Positions 17,105 to 26,917 of a stretch of DNA of 64,000 bases are shown here, piece by piece. Every line of letters starts with the position of its first letter. Within the stretch, counting starts at the first letter, position 1. Source of the DNA: Sphingobacterium sp. GVS05A (GTDB lineage: Bacteria > Bacteroidota > Bacteroidia > Sphingobacteriales > Sphingobacteriaceae); assembly GCF_019969845.1 (NCBI RefSeq), contig NZ_JAHXYR010000001.1, positions 496,001-560,000 of the forward strand, in the 5' to 3' direction. The position numbers and the translations under genes are program-made. The notes below the pieces were generated by a model, which was given only the letters and a program-made list of their open reading frames with translations, ran no database searches and was not told where the DNA came from.

Positions 17105-18019
17105 ATGAAAAGGAATATCTATTTATTATTAGTGCTTTCCGCCATGATCGGCTGTAAAGAACGAACAAGTAAGAAGGCTGTTGAGCCCAAAGCACAAGAT
17201 TCCGTTTTGCTTGAACAGGAGGCCCATCAGGAGCTTTATGGTAATTGGGTTGGGAATTTTGTGATTGATGAAAATTCTCTTGAAGATGGGGAGGGACTAC
17301 CAAATACGGATTATAGCCCGAAAATAAACCTGACCATCAAAAAAATAACAGATAAAGGGAAAGTTTTTGGACAAAATGTGGTCAAGGGAAATCTACGTTC
17401 GTTGACAGGAAAACTTGAGGGTGACGGGAATGCGGTGCAGCTATTGCTAGATGAGCCAGGTGATAAGAAATCAGATGGTCGTTTTGAAATAAAATTGAAG
17501 AATGATACATTAATTGGGAGTTGGGTCGCTTACGACCAAGGGGTGAAGATTAAGAAAAGAAATTTCAAATTATTGAAAAAGCAATTTGCCTATAATCCAA
17601 ATCTGATGTTAAATAATCAAGATGAAGAATATGGAACTTTGGTCGATTGGATCAACGCAAAAAAGAAAGAAGCGACAGATCAAGATGGTGATTCGACTTA
17701 TACCTATGTGATGGAATATTATCGGTCCGCATCTCCAGCTGTGTTCAGTATAAATGCCTCTAAACAAAAATTGGCAGAGAAGGACTTAAAAAATCTGAAA
17801 AAATTAGATTTAGAGATTATTCGAAATACAATTTTTGCACGGCATGGTTATGCTTTTACTAAACCCTCTATTCGTCAGTTTTTCGATCCAGTAGATTGGT
17901 ATGTACCGGTTTCGAAAGATGTAAGTTCGGAGCTGAGTCCGTTGGAGAAAGATAATATTGCACTTCTTACAAGATTTGAGAAGTATGCGACAGACAATTA
18001 CGATACCTTTGGAAGGTAA
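17105..18019 (+). CDS. YARHG-domain lipoprotein
   Basis: The signal peptide MKRNIYLLLVLSAMIGC ends in a lipobox with Cys17, so the 304-residue protein is exported and lipidated. The middle (about 40-160) is beta-rich and resembles extracellular lipid-binding-like or avidin-like barrels (YGNWVGNF, SKPGDKKSDGR-like turns). The C-terminus has the YARHG motif in FARHGYAF followed by FFDPVDWYVP. The domain is thought to act at the cell surface; the role is unknown. It converges on hisD, with a strong hairpin between them. Confidence 0.8.
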   Translation: MKRNIYLLLVLSAMIGCKERTSKKAVEPKAQDSVLLEQEAHQELYGNWVGNFVIDENSLEDGEGLPNTDYSPKINLTIKKITDKGKVFGQNVVKGNLRSLTGKLEGDGNAVQLLLDEPGDKKSDGRFEIKLKNDTLIGSWVAYDQGVKIKKRNFKLLKKQFAYNPNLMLNNQDEEYGTLVDWINAKKKEATDQDGDSTYTYVMEYYRSASPAVFSINASKQKLAEKDLKNLKKLDLEIIRNTIFARHGYAFTKPSIRQFFDPVDWYVPVSKDVSSELSPLEKDNIALLTRFEKYATDNYDTFGR

Positions 18020-18139
18020 TCTGCATTTGTTTTTTGTGTTGCGTTACAACTGATAGAAAAAGGAACGGAAATGAAGTAAAAACGAACCCTGAAGATCGAA
18101 TACAAAAAAGTAATGGGGGTACGAATAGAATTAAAGAAG

Positions 18140-18172
18140 AACGGGGTGTCCAAAAAAATTGGACACCCCGTT
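18140..18172. terminator. perfect hairpin between the YARHG gene and hisD
   Basis: AACGGGGTGTCCAA, five A, TTGGACACCCCGTT is an exact 14-base-pair stem. It lies between two convergent genes and could end both transcripts, although neither side has a strong T-run after the stem. Confidence 0.75.
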
Positions 18173-18207
18173 GAGTTTATGCCTTATTTAGTTCAACTGA
18201 ACTAAAC

Positions 18208-19494
18208 TTATTTATTTCGGATGGAAATAGCATTTTTATGTGCTTGTAGGCCCTCCAACTCAGCGAGTATTTCAACTGTAGATCCAATCTGTTGCAGTCC
18301 GGTTTCATTGATATGCTGAAATGTTATTTTCTTTACAAAAGAATCGACTGAAACACCCGAATATGAACGAGCATATCCTGATGTCGGCAAAGTGTGGTTG
18401 GTTCCAGATGCATAGTCACCTGCACTTTCTGGTGTAAGGTGTCCCAAGAAAACCGAACCTGCGTTGCTGATATGGCGTGTCAAGGATTCCCATTGATCTG
18501 TTTCTAGAATAAGGTGCTCCGGAGCGTATTCATTTGAAAATTGGATCGCCTCTTGGAGGCTGCTAACGATTACTGCATATGAGTTTTCGATTGCTTTAGA
18601 AGCAAGTTCTTTCCGCGGTAACACCGCTAATTGTGTTTCAAGTTGTATATTAACGGCATCTACTATAGCTGTGGAAGTTGCTACTAATACAGCTTGACTG
18701 TCTATGCCGTGTTCTGCTTGCGCCAGAAGGTCTGCTGCGACAAATTCTGGGTTGGCTGTTTCGTCAGCAATCACAAGTACCTCAGAGGGGCCTGCGGGCA
18801 TGTCTATGCTCACGTTAGTTAGACCCTGTATAATTGATTTTGCCTTCGTTACAAATTGGTTGCCCGGACCAAAGATTTTGTCGACTTTGGGAATAGATTG
18901 CGTACCGAATGCCATAGCTGCCACAGCTTGCGCGCCACCAACAAGGTAGATACGTTTGATGTTGAGTAATTTTAAACAATAAGCAACAAAGCCATTAATC
19001 TTTCCATTGGATTGTGGGGGAGAACAAACGACGATCTCTTTACAACCGGCAATTCTGGCAGGTATACCTAACATCAATAGCGTGCTAGGTAAAACAGCGG
19101 AACCGCCAGGAATATAAAGTCCTACTTTTTCAATCGGACGTATTTCCCGCCAGCACTTCACACCAGGCATAGTCTCTACTGTACGTTCTCTTTTAAGTTG
19201 TGTGCTGTGGAATCTGTGGATGTTTTGGAATGCTATTTCCAAAGCACGCTGTTGGTCGCGGTGTATAGTAGTTGCTAATTCATCAATATCTTCTTCGTCC
19301 AAAAAGAGCTTGTCAAGTTGTACTTTGTCAAATTTTGCAGCATATTCACGCAAGACAGTATCGCCCTGCACCCGTACCTGCTGAATAATATCTTGGACGA
19401 CTTCCTGAATTGAATTGTTCGGATCTGTATTCCGAGCAACCAATTGTTGCAGTTCCGCTTTTCCTAAAGATTGGTATTCGTATTTTTTTAGCAT
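18208..19494 (-). CDS. hisD: histidinol dehydrogenase HisD
   Basis: HisD oxidises histidinol to histidine in two NAD-dependent steps, the last reactions of histidine synthesis. The 428-residue protein has GPGNQFVTKAK, IDMPAGPSEVLVIAD, the zinc-site segment EHLILE and the signature near SAGDYASGTNHTLPTSG. It follows hisG by 21 bases. No further his gene follows, so the operon here is only hisGD. Confidence 0.96.
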   Translation of the reverse strand: MLKKYEYQSLGKAELQQLVARNTDPNNSIQEVVQDIIQQVRVQGDTVLREYAAKFDKVQLDKLFLDEEDIDELATTIHRDQQRALEIAFQNIHRFHSTQLKRERTVETMPGVKCWREIRPIEKVGLYIPGGSAVLPSTLLMLGIPARIAGCKEIVVCSPPQSNGKINGFVAYCLKLLNIKRIYLVGGAQAVAAMAFGTQSIPKVDKIFGPGNQFVTKAKSIIQGLTNVSIDMPAGPSEVLVIADETANPEFVAADLLAQAEHGIDSQAVLVATSTAIVDAVNIQLETQLAVLPRKELASKAIENSYAVIVSSLQEAIQFSNEYAPEHLILETDQWESLTRHISNAGSVFLGHLTPESAGDYASGTNHTLPTSGYARSYSGVSVDSFVKKITFQHINETGLQQIGSTVEILAELEGLQAHKNAISIRNK

Positions 19495-19515
19495 GATCGT
19501 AAGAATCGGTCAAGT

Positions 19516-20367
19516 TTAGAGAATGATTTTTTCAATCGGCATCACAACGATACCTTGGGCACCCTCTGCTTTTAGTTTATTGATTTTATCCCAAAAATCG
19601 TCTTCTGTAATTACGGTGTGTACGGCTACCCAGCCTTCTTCGGCCAATGGAACTACAGTTGGACTCTTTACACCATGTAATAAAGAAGTGATAGCGGGAA
19701 GGTTCTTTTTCTCCACATTCAATACCACATATTTGGTTTCTTTAGCCAATAGAACAGATTCTATACGCTGAACTAATTCGGCAAGGATTTCATTTCCTTC
19801 GAGACCTTTTCTACCAACTAAAATAGCTTCGGAATTTTTGACATCAGCAAAGGGCTTTAGACCATTGCTTTTCAAAGTTCCACCTGTGGAAACGATATCA
19901 CATATTGCATCACTAAGTCCTAATCCAGGCGAAATTTCCACAGATCCAGATATCAATCGTATATCTGCATTGATTTGGTAGTCGTCAAGAAAATTTTTAA
20001 GGATATTGGGGTAGGAGGTCGCGATCGCTTTGCCATTAAGGTCTTTGATATCTTGAATAGAACTATCTTTGGGTATTGCAAGTTTTAAGGTGCATTTTCC
20101 AAATCCAAGTCGTTTTATATATTCCACTTTTGATTCTGTTTCGTCGATGATATTTTCACCAACAATACCAAGATCGGCTATTCCCTGTTCGACATAGCCT
20201 GGGATGTCATCATCTCTAAGAAATAATATTTCTAAAGGGAAGTTGCCCACAGTAGTAATCAAGGAGCTTTTGTAGTTTTCGAAATCTAAACCACAGTTTT
20301 TCAGTAATTGAACAGATTTTTCGTTTAACCTACCCGATTTTTGGATAGCAATTTTAAGATTTTTCAA
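19516..20367 (-). CDS. hisG: ATP phosphoribosyltransferase HisG, long form
   Basis: HisG joins ATP and PRPP in the first and controlled step of histidine synthesis. At 283 residues it is the long form with a C-terminal ACT-like regulatory domain (about 210-283), which needs no HisZ. The PRPP-binding segment DIVSTGGTLKSNGL is present. No in-frame ATG precedes the family-typical start, so TTG at 20367 is used; this lowers initiation and may help regulation. A histidine leader peptide and a consensus promoter lie upstream. Confidence 0.95.
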   Translation of the reverse strand: MKNLKIAIQKSGRLNEKSVQLLKNCGLDFENYKSSLITTVGNFPLEILFLRDDDIPGYVEQGIADLGIVGENIIDETESKVEYIKRLGFGKCTLKLAIPKDSSIQDIKDLNGKAIATSYPNILKNFLDDYQINADIRLISGSVEISPGLGLSDAICDIVSTGGTLKSNGLKPFADVKNSEAILVGRKGLEGNEILAELVQRIESVLLAKETKYVVLNVEKKNLPAITSLLHGVKSPTVVPLAEEGWVAVHTVITEDDFWDKINKLKAEGAQGIVVMPIEKIIL

Positions 20368-20449
20368 CGCTTTATAAATGTTAGCAGTAAATTATTAATA
20401 ATAAGAAATCAAACTAGAGGGAGGGTATTCTACGTAAGAACACATTAAA

Positions 20450-20509
20450 TTAACATATCGCCACATGGCGATGATGCAAATGAAAATGATGTACGTAGGT
20501 ATAGACCAT
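20450..20509 (-). CDS. hisL: his operon leader peptide
   Basis: A 19-codon frame upstream of hisG reads MVYTYVHHFHLHHRHVAIC, with six His in ten codons. Such leader peptides sense charged tRNA-His: a ribosome stalled at the His codons changes the RNA fold and raises hisG expression. The His codons overlap a hairpin (ATCGCC, loop ATGT, GGCGAT). CTACGTA at the 5' part of the leader can pair with TACGTAG about 55 bases downstream, past the leader stop. No classic terminator with a T-run is evident before hisG, so the output step is unclear. Confidence 0.85.
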   Translation of the reverse strand: MVYTYVHHFHLHHRHVAIC

Positions 20510-20530
20510 GTTTGTATTAATAACTGATAG

Positions 20531-20562
20531 CAAATGTATAGTAAATTAATGGGAAATACAAA
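20531..20562 (-). promoter_or_regulatory. promoter of the his leader and hisGD
   Basis: On the minus strand TTTG (20562-20559), 20 bases, then TACATTTG (20538-20531) is an exact Bacteroidota promoter. Transcription would start near 20525, about 15 bases before the leader ATG. Confidence 0.8.
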
Positions 20563-20831
20563 ATTATCATTTTAAAAAGTTAAAAGATTCGTTCTGTTGA
20601 GTGTGCAGATTTTTAAAATTTCGTATTATTTTCTATAAAGTTTGAAACATAGACTGGCAACTACTGGAAATTTCCTTATTTTTAGAAAGTGAAGCTTTTT
20701 ATAGCTTAATGTTGCTCATAAACTGAATCTGTTGGAGCTAGCAGAAATACATTGTTTGTAGCAGCTTCTATTGATTAAAATATTAAGCAGTTGAAAAGGG
20801 CAAATATCATGTCAAAAATAATCTATAGTAG
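20563..20831. other. intergenic region between the his promoter and the PAP2 gene
   Basis: This AT-rich stretch should hold the promoter of the PAP2 gene. No RNA gene, repeat or open frame could be supported. Confidence 0.35.
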
Positions 20832-21422
20832 ATGAAAAGAATAGTATTTATTTTAATGAGCTGGGTGACATGCCTGACGGGTACTGCAATTGCTCAGGAA
20901 AAACCGGCCTCGACTTTAGATATTCGTATTTTGGAATCTATAGCTGAAACAAGAACTGAACCCCAGACACATACTTTTAAAGTACTCTCCGATATCAACA
21001 ACTGTGTGCAGGTTGCCGTACCTGTTGGTCTATTAGTTGCTGGTGCTATCAACAACGATAAGGCAATGCGTCAAAATGCACTTTATGTGGCGAGTAGTAC
21101 CGCTGTGACGGCATTGGTTAATGTCGGAATAAAACATCTGATCAAGCGGAGTCGGCCCTTTAAAAAATATCCTAACTTTATATCTGTTCGTACGGCTGGT
21201 GGCTATTCTTTTCCTTCAGGCCATACTTCATCGGCTTTTGCAACAGCGTCAGCCTTGTCCCGTGCCTACTCAAAATGGTATGTTGTTGCACCGTCTTTAC
21301 TTTGGGCAGGTAGTGTTGGTTATTCCAGAATGTACCTTGGTGTGCATTATCCAACGGATGTACTCGCCGGGGCGGTATTGGGGGCTGGGTCGGCCTTTGC
21401 ATTGGATGGGTTAAGAAAATAA
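20832..21422 (+). CDS. PAP2-superfamily phosphatase, exported
   Basis: A signal peptide (MKRIVFILMSWVTCLTGTAIA, cleaved before QEK) is followed by the three acid-phosphatase motifs KHLIKRSRPF, YSFPSGHTSSAF and YSRMYLGVHYPTDVLAG. These give the catalytic and phosphate-binding His and Arg residues. The 196-residue protein probably dephosphorylates a lipid pyrophosphate or phospholipid in the periplasm. It is followed by a Gfo/Idh-type oxidoreductase with a 28-base gap. Confidence 0.9.
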   Translation: MKRIVFILMSWVTCLTGTAIAQEKPASTLDIRILESIAETRTEPQTHTFKVLSDINNCVQVAVPVGLLVAGAINNDKAMRQNALYVASSTAVTALVNVGIKHLIKRSRPFKKYPNFISVRTAGGYSFPSGHTSSAFATASALSRAYSKWYVVAPSLLWAGSVGYSRMYLGVHYPTDVLAGAVLGAGSAFALDGLRK

Positions 21423-21450
21423 AATAGAAATAAGTTTAAATGAATAATTG

Positions 21451-22521
21451 ATGCAAGTAATAAAAATATTGGTTGTAGGTTGTGGTAATATGGGAGCTTC
21501 TCATGCGAAGGCCTACCACCACTTGGATGGATTTGAGATTGTTGGCTTGGTCGCTAGAGGGGATAGTAAACATAAACTTAATACGGAGTTAGGTGCTGAT
21601 TATGCACTTTTCGAATTATACGAAGAGGCATTGGAGAAAACTAAACCCGATGCTGTCTGTATTGCGACCTATCCTGATACGCATAAAGATTATGCAATTA
21701 AGGCTTTCGAATCGGGGGCTCATGTTTTTATTGAGAAGCCTTTAGCGGAGGATGTCACATCAGCAGAAGAGGTCGTGAGCGCCGCCATAAAGTATAATAA
21801 AAAACTGGTTGTAGGGTATATTCTTCGTTATCATCCCTCATGGATGAAATTTATTGAGCTTTCGAAGACTATGGGGAAACCTTTGGTTATGCGGATGAAT
21901 CTTAATCAACAAAGCCACGGTTACATGTGGAATGTCCATCGCAATCTGATGTCTAGCCTAAGCCCAATAGTTGATTGTGGTGTACACTATATTGATGTTA
22001 TGTGCCAGATGGTAGGTGTTAAGCCGGTACGTGTTTCGGCGATAGGCGCCCGGCTTACAGACGATATTCCAGATTGGAACTATAATTATGGTCAGCTTCA
22101 GTTGCATTTTGAGGACGGTTCTGTAGGTTGGTACGAAGCGGGCTGGGGACCTATGGTGAGTCAAAATGCCTTTTTTGTAAAAGATGTTTTCGGTCCCAAG
22201 GGTTCGGTATCCATTGTTGCTGACAAGGCAAGCAACGAGGGTAAATCGGATTCGGTGGCGGCGCATACACAAACGGAAAGCCTGCGGGTACACTATGCTG
22301 ATTTAGACGCGAATAATGATTTTGTTAAAAAAGATGAGTGGGTGAACTTGGCCGATGAACCAGATCATCAGGAGTTGTGTAACAGGGAACAACGCTTTTT
22401 TCGGCAGGCCATCCTTGAGGATATTGATCTGTCTTCTTCCATGGAAGATGCGGTCAATAGTTTGCGTATAGCGCTTGCTTGTGACGAAGCGGTTAAAACA
22501 AAACAGACGGTATTATTGTAA
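21451..22521 (+). CDS. Gfo/Idh/MocA-family oxidoreductase
   Basis: The N-terminal Rossmann fold starts MQVIKILVVGCGNMGASHAKAYH, followed by VHIEKPLAE-type EKPLA (FIEKPLAEDV), the usual NAD(P)-side Lys/Pro motif. The C-terminal domain has GVHYIDVMCQM. Members oxidise or reduce sugars and cyclitols. The substrate is not evident. Start at ATG 21451; a TTG just before it adds nothing family-like. Length 356 is normal. Confidence 0.9.
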   Translation: MQVIKILVVGCGNMGASHAKAYHHLDGFEIVGLVARGDSKHKLNTELGADYALFELYEEALEKTKPDAVCIATYPDTHKDYAIKAFESGAHVFIEKPLAEDVTSAEEVVSAAIKYNKKLVVGYILRYHPSWMKFIELSKTMGKPLVMRMNLNQQSHGYMWNVHRNLMSSLSPIVDCGVHYIDVMCQMVGVKPVRVSAIGARLTDDIPDWNYNYGQLQLHFEDGSVGWYEAGWGPMVSQNAFFVKDVFGPKGSVSIVADKASNEGKSDSVAAHTQTESLRVHYADLDANNDFVKKDEWVNLADEPDHQELCNREQRFFRQAILEDIDLSSSMEDAVNSLRIALACDEAVKTKQTVLL

Positions 22522-22664
22522 TTTTAGTTCATGTAAGATTTACTGTTTTTTTTATCCTTTTTATGAAAAATTGAGAGGGAAAAAAGCAATTAAATAAAAA
22601 ATATAGCGGAAGGATAGGCTTTTTGGTCTATCTTTTGTTATTTAGCTACATATTTATCATTCTT

Positions 22665-23912
22665 ATGAAGAATTTATTCAAAGTGGCGTTGTTGTTTGGA
22701 TTGTCTATTCCTGTAGTGCATGGGCAAGATAAACAATGGCAGATGGAATTTGTGTTTAAAGGTGAGATTTCACCCGAAAAATTTGAAAATGAGATTCCAG
22801 AGTTTGCAAAAGAGTTTTACGAGCCTTTTCTAAAAGGAAAGACGGCCTATAAGAATGTTGAAGTCTTAGCAGATGCCAATTATTCTTCAGCTGTTGTTAA
22901 TCAGAAAGAGCATGCTATTTTGAATAGAAAATTGGCGAAAACCTATTCTTTCTCAACAGGAGATGATATTGTAACAGCAGAATCTTATCATCCTTCTTAT
23001 AAAATCGTTAGTAACAGGTTAAAGGAATCTGAAGGCCCCTATGTATGGATGCAAGATTTAGGAGAGATTGAAGATGTTGCTGGTGTGACCTGTAAAAAAG
23101 CAAAATTATTTATCAAAAATCAGGCGGATTCTGCGGAAGCAACTGTTTGGTATTCGGAGGCGGTGCCAACATACTACATGACTGCTTTTTCATTTGTAAA
23201 TGATCTCCCGGGAGCGGTGCTTAAACTGTCGTTGGGTCAAAATACAGATTTGGGTTTTGAGACAACTAAAGTATCTAATGTTTCAACTGTGGAAGGTTTT
23301 CAATTGCCTCAGGATGTTAAAGTTGTTGATATATCAGGGAGTAGTCATACAGAAGAAGGCGAAGACGTAAGTTTGTTTGAAGATACTTTTCCCCTGGATA
23401 AGTCGCTCAAATGGGTGATGGTGAAAGATAATGATACGAATGATGAATATTATGGAATAAAGAGTTCAACCGGAGAAGAGGTTTTGCCATGTTCACTTTT
23501 TTCATTGGCCTATTTTAATGATCGTATTGCCATTGTTTCAGATAAGGACAATTACTTTTGGTTATTGGATAAAAAGGGGAACAAAGTCAATAAAACAGGG
23601 TTTGACTGGCTCACTCCAGCAACTGAACGATTGGCTATTTTTCAAAAAGATGGAAATTTTGGACTGGTCACACAAGAAGGGAAAGTTTTGCTTGATAAGA
23701 AGGAAAATATAAGTAAGTTTTTAAATAATTATTTGATGTTCTCTGAAGATGGGAAAATAGGCTTGTTGGATGAGAATGGGAAAATTATTATTAATCCTAG
23801 TCTATTATTTTTGGATGTAGACAGTAATGGTAAAGTTTTGGTGAGAGATAAAGAAGGGGAGGAGACCAAAACTCTTGAACTTGACGCGTTTATAAAAGAA
23901 TATGTAAAGTGA
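22665..23912 (+). CDS. exported GLPGLI/DUF4412-like protein with WG-type repeats
   Basis: A signal peptide (MKNLFKVALLFGLSIPVVHG) precedes a beta-rich domain (about 25-205). That domain has DLGEIEDVAGVTCKKAKLFI and VWYSEAVPTYYMT, resembling GLPGLI and DUF4412 proteins. The second half has WG-like repeats: YYGIKSSTGEEVLPC, FWLLDKKGNKV, FGLVTQEGKVLL and IGLLDENGKIII. It looks like a fusion of two surface modules. The start at 22665 is chosen because it begins the signal peptide; 14 upstream residues in frame are unlikely. Function unknown. Confidence 0.7.
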   Translation: MKNLFKVALLFGLSIPVVHGQDKQWQMEFVFKGEISPEKFENEIPEFAKEFYEPFLKGKTAYKNVEVLADANYSSAVVNQKEHAILNRKLAKTYSFSTGDDIVTAESYHPSYKIVSNRLKESEGPYVWMQDLGEIEDVAGVTCKKAKLFIKNQADSAEATVWYSEAVPTYYMTAFSFVNDLPGAVLKLSLGQNTDLGFETTKVSNVSTVEGFQLPQDVKVVDISGSSHTEEGEDVSLFEDTFPLDKSLKWVMVKDNDTNDEYYGIKSSTGEEVLPCSLFSLAYFNDRIAIVSDKDNYFWLLDKKGNKVNKTGFDWLTPATERLAIFQKDGNFGLVTQEGKVLLDKKENISKFLNNYLMFSEDGKIGLLDENGKIIINPSLLFLDVDSNGKVLVRDKEGEETKTLELDAFIKEYVK

Positions 23913-23952
23913 TTTAGATTTTTCTGAATAGAAGACTAAAGCAAGTCAGCAT

Positions 23953-23990
23953 AAAAAAGCCTTCAATCTACTTAGATTGAAGGCTTTTTT
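23953..23990. terminator. bidirectional terminator between the WG-repeat gene and queE
   Basis: An A-tract, GCCTTCAATCTA, GATTGAAGGC and a T-tract form a symmetrical hairpin between convergent genes. Confidence 0.88.
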
Positions 23991-24014
23991 GTTTTGATTA
24001 TTTTTATATTCTGG

Positions 24015-24638
24015 TTAAGGAATATTTAGAAATTTGTGTGTCTGTAGGGAGATATCCCATTTTGGATTTTCCTTGACATAGTCAATAATAGACGGAGTCA
24101 TTTCTTTGGATTTGGACCATTCTGGCTGAAGGTATAATTTACAATTTGGCCCAACTAATTGTGCATATTCTTCTCCCCAAGCAAAATCGCTTTTGTTGAA
24201 AACAATAACTTTGAGCTCACCGGCGGCATCGAGCACATCTTTTCTTGGAGCTTTGAATTTTTTTGGAGACAGACATATCCAATCCCATTCTCCACTTAAA
24301 GGATATGCACCTGATGTTTCAATAAAAGTTTTTATGCCCGCAGCGTGGAGACCTTTTGTGAGGTAATCTAGATTATAGATAAGAGGCTCACCCCCTGTGA
24401 TAACAACTGTTTTAGCAGGATATTTTTTTGCATTTTCGATAATTGAATCTGCAGCTGTAAGCGGATGGATAGATGCATCCCAGCTTTCTTTTACATCGCA
24501 CCAATGGCAGCCAACATCGCAACCTCCTAATCTGATAAAATAAGCAGCAGTCCCGGTGTGGTAACCTTCTCCTTGAATGGTGTAAAATTCTTCCATCAAA
24601 GGTAATCGTGTTCCGTCTTCTGGTACTTGATTCGACAT
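24015..24638 (-). CDS. queE: 7-carboxy-7-deazaguanine synthase QueE
   Basis: QueE is a radical-SAM enzyme that contracts carboxytetrahydropterin to 7-carboxy-7-deazaguanine, an early step of queuosine synthesis. The 207-residue protein has EEFYTIQGEGYHTGTAAYFIRLGGCD and a CxxxCxxC cluster motif (CDVGCHWC), then VVITGGEPL. The ATG at 24638 is preferred because the promoter's predicted start (about 24651) lies downstream of the alternative start at 24668. Confidence 0.93.
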   Translation of the reverse strand: MSNQVPEDGTRLPLMEEFYTIQGEGYHTGTAAYFIRLGGCDVGCHWCDVKESWDASIHPLTAADSIIENAKKYPAKTVVITGGEPLIYNLDYLTKGLHAAGIKTFIETSGAYPLSGEWDWICLSPKKFKAPRKDVLDAAGELKVIVFNKSDFAWGEEYAQLVGPNCKLYLQPEWSKSKEMTPSIIDYVKENPKWDISLQTHKFLNIP

Positions 24639-24656
24639 AGTTAAAATTTGAGTCTG

Positions 24657-24688
24657 CAAAAGTAGCAAATATTAATGACTATGCTCAA
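24657..24688 (-). promoter_or_regulatory. promoter of queE
   Basis: TTG (24688-24686), 21 bases, TACTTTTG (24664-24657) on the minus strand. The expected transcript begins about 13 bases before the queE ATG at 24638. Confidence 0.68.
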
Positions 24689-24980
24689 TTTCTCTTGTTG
24701 TTTTCGGTAGAATTCGTGTCATTTTTATTTGGTGGAAAAATTAATGACCATCTCAGGTTTCTTGGCAGTAGATATGTATTTTGTTGAAAAAATAAACTTG
24801 GCTATAAAAAGGAGAAGATTGTCCAAAAGGGGTAAGAGATCATAAAAAAACTGTTTATTACCAGAATTTTTGCTAAATTTGTTTCACAATTTATTTATTG
24901 AAAACATAAGTGTAATAACATAATTGTACATGTTGTTTTGTGTTTTCTATTTTTTAACAATATAAAAATCATAGTTGTAA
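24689..24980. other. leader region of the thrS operon
   Basis: TAAATTTG at 24874-24881 is a likely -7 element; it would give a leader of roughly 90 bases before thrS. No T-box, terminator or leader peptide was recognised. Confidence 0.4.
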
Positions 24981-26906
24981 ATGATTAAAATTACACTACC
25001 TGATGGTTCCGTTAGAGAATATCAAAAAGGAATCACTGCAGCAGAAATTGCTTTATCAATTTCTGAGGGTTTAGCGAGAAATGTCCTTGCGGCTGAGGTG
25101 AATGGTGAGGTGTGGGATTCTGCCCGTGCGATTGAAGAAGATTCTAGTGTTAAGTTGTTAACCTGGAATGATACAAAAGGAAAATCTACTTTTTGGCATT
25201 CTTCGGCTCACTTATTGGCTGAGGCTTTGGAAGTTTTATATCCAGGGATTAAATTCGGTATTGGTCCAGCAATTGAAACTGGATTTTACTATGACGTTGA
25301 TTTCGGCGATCGCGAATTTTCTTCGGATGACTTTAAGGCCATTGAAGACAAGATGTTGGAACTTGCCAAACGTAAAGAGACGTTTGAGCGTAAGGCTGTT
25401 TCGAAGTCAGATGCCTTAGCGTATTTTACTGAAAAAGGTGACGAGTACAAGCTTGATCTGATTAAAGACTTGGAGGATGGAAAGATTACATTCTATACAC
25501 AAGGTGAGTTTACTGATTTGTGCCGTGGTCCTCATATTCCAAATACAGGGTTTATCAAAGCCATAAAATTGACTAACGTCGCTGGTGCATATTGGCGAGG
25601 TGATGAATCTCGTAAACAGTTAACTCGTATCTATGGAGTAACTTTTCCGAAAGCATCGGAGCTTACTGAATATTTGAAGTTCATCGAAGAAGCAAAAAAA
25701 CGTGACCACCGTAAGTTAGGTAAGGAACTGGAACTTTTTGCATTTTCTGAGAAAGTTGGTGCAGGGTTACCTTTATGGTTACCAAAAGGAGCCGCGTTAC
25801 GTCAAAAATTAATTGATTTTTTGCAAAAAGCGCAATTGAACTCAGGATATGAGCCTGTAGTTACTCCACATATTGGACATAAGCAATTGTATGTGACTTC
25901 TGGTCACTATGAGAAATATGGTGCAGATTCGTTTCAACCGATCAAAACACCTATCGAAGGTGAAGAGTTTTTGTTGAAGCCGATGAATTGTCCACATCAC
26001 TGTGAGATCTACAAAGTGAAACCACGTTCGTATAAGGATTTACCTGTTCGTTTTTCCGAATTTGGTACTGTATATCGTTACGAGCAATCAGGTGAGTTGC
26101 ATGGTCTAACTCGTGTGCGTGGGTTTACTCAAGATGATGCACACTTGTTCTGTCGTCCGGATCAGGTTAAAGATGAGTTTAAAAAAGTAATCGACCTCGT
26201 TCTTTATGTATTTGGTGCTTTAGGATTTAATGACTATACTGCACAGGTTTCGTTGCGTGATCCTGAAAACCGTACGAAATATATCGGAACTGATGAAAAT
26301 TGGGCTTTAGCGGAATCTGCAATTATTGAGGCCGCTGAAGAAAAAGGTTTGCCGACAGTTGTGGAATATGGTGAAGCGGCTTTCTATGGCCCGAAATTAG
26401 ATTTCATGGTAAAAGATGCCCTGGGACGTAAATGGCAGTTGGGTACTATTCAGGTTGATTACAATTTACCGGAACGTTTTGAATTAGAGTATACTGGCAG
26501 TGACAATATGAAACATCGTCCAGTGATGATTCACCGTGCACCATTTGGATCGTTGGAGCGTTTTGTGGCCGTATTGATCGAACATTGTGCGGGACAATTT
26601 CCGTTATGGCTTGCGCCTGAGCAATTTATCGTCTTGCCAGTGTCAGAAAAATACGAAGAATATGCGCAAAATGTTTTGAATTCGCTAAATAATTCCGATA
26701 TTCGCGGACTGATAGACTTACGTGACGAGAAGGTGGGCAGAAAAATCAGAGACGCCGAAGTGAAAAAGCTTCCTTATATGTTGATTGTAGGGGAAAAAGA
26801 GGTGGAAAATGGCACAGTTTCTGTACGTAAACATGGCTCAGTGGAATTAGGCACTATGACTGCTGACGAATTTAGAGATATATTAATTAAGGAAATAACC
26901 GTTTAA
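24981..26906 (+). CDS. thrS: threonyl-tRNA synthetase ThrS
   Basis: ThrS charges tRNA-Thr and edits mischarged serine. The 641-residue protein has the N-terminal TGS domain ([20 protein letters not shown]), the editing domain with [11 protein letters not shown], and the class II core with [11 protein letters not shown] (zinc-binding Cys), [13 protein letters not shown] and [11 protein letters not shown]. The C-terminal anticodon domain ends normally. It heads thrS-infC-rpmI-rplT, a widely conserved order. Confidence 0.97.
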   Translation: MIKITLPDGSVREYQKGITAAEIALSISEGLARNVLAAEVNGEVWDSARAIEEDSSVKLLTWNDTKGKSTFWHSSAHLLAEALEVLYPGIKFGIGPAIETGFYYDVDFGDREFSSDDFKAIEDKMLELAKRKETFERKAVSKSDALAYFTEKGDEYKLDLIKDLEDGKITFYTQGEFTDLCRGPHIPNTGFIKAIKLTNVAGAYWRGDESRKQLTRIYGVTFPKASELTEYLKFIEEAKKRDHRKLGKELELFAFSEKVGAGLPLWLPKGAALRQKLIDFLQKAQLNSGYEPVVTPHIGHKQLYVTSGHYEKYGADSFQPIKTPIEGEEFLLKPMNCPHHCEIYKVKPRSYKDLPVRFSEFGTVYRYEQSGELHGLTRVRGFTQDDAHLFCRPDQVKDEFKKVIDLVLYVFGALGFNDYTAQVSLRDPENRTKYIGTDENWALAESAIIEAAEEKGLPTVVEYGEAAFYGPKLDFMVKDALGRKWQLGTIQVDYNLPERFELEYTGSDNMKHRPVMIHRAPFGSLERFVAVLIEHCAGQFPLWLAPEQFIVLPVSEKYEEYAQNVLNSLNNSDIRGLIDLRDEKVGRKIRDAEVKKLPYMLIVGEKEVENGTVSVRKHGSVELGTMTADEFRDILIKEITV

Positions 26907-26917
26907 TTTTTAAACAT

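Noticed and set aside
24874..24980. A T-box or leader peptide before thrS
   Set aside because: No T-box sequence, specifier hairpin or terminator pair is visible, and T-boxes are not typical for this phylum.
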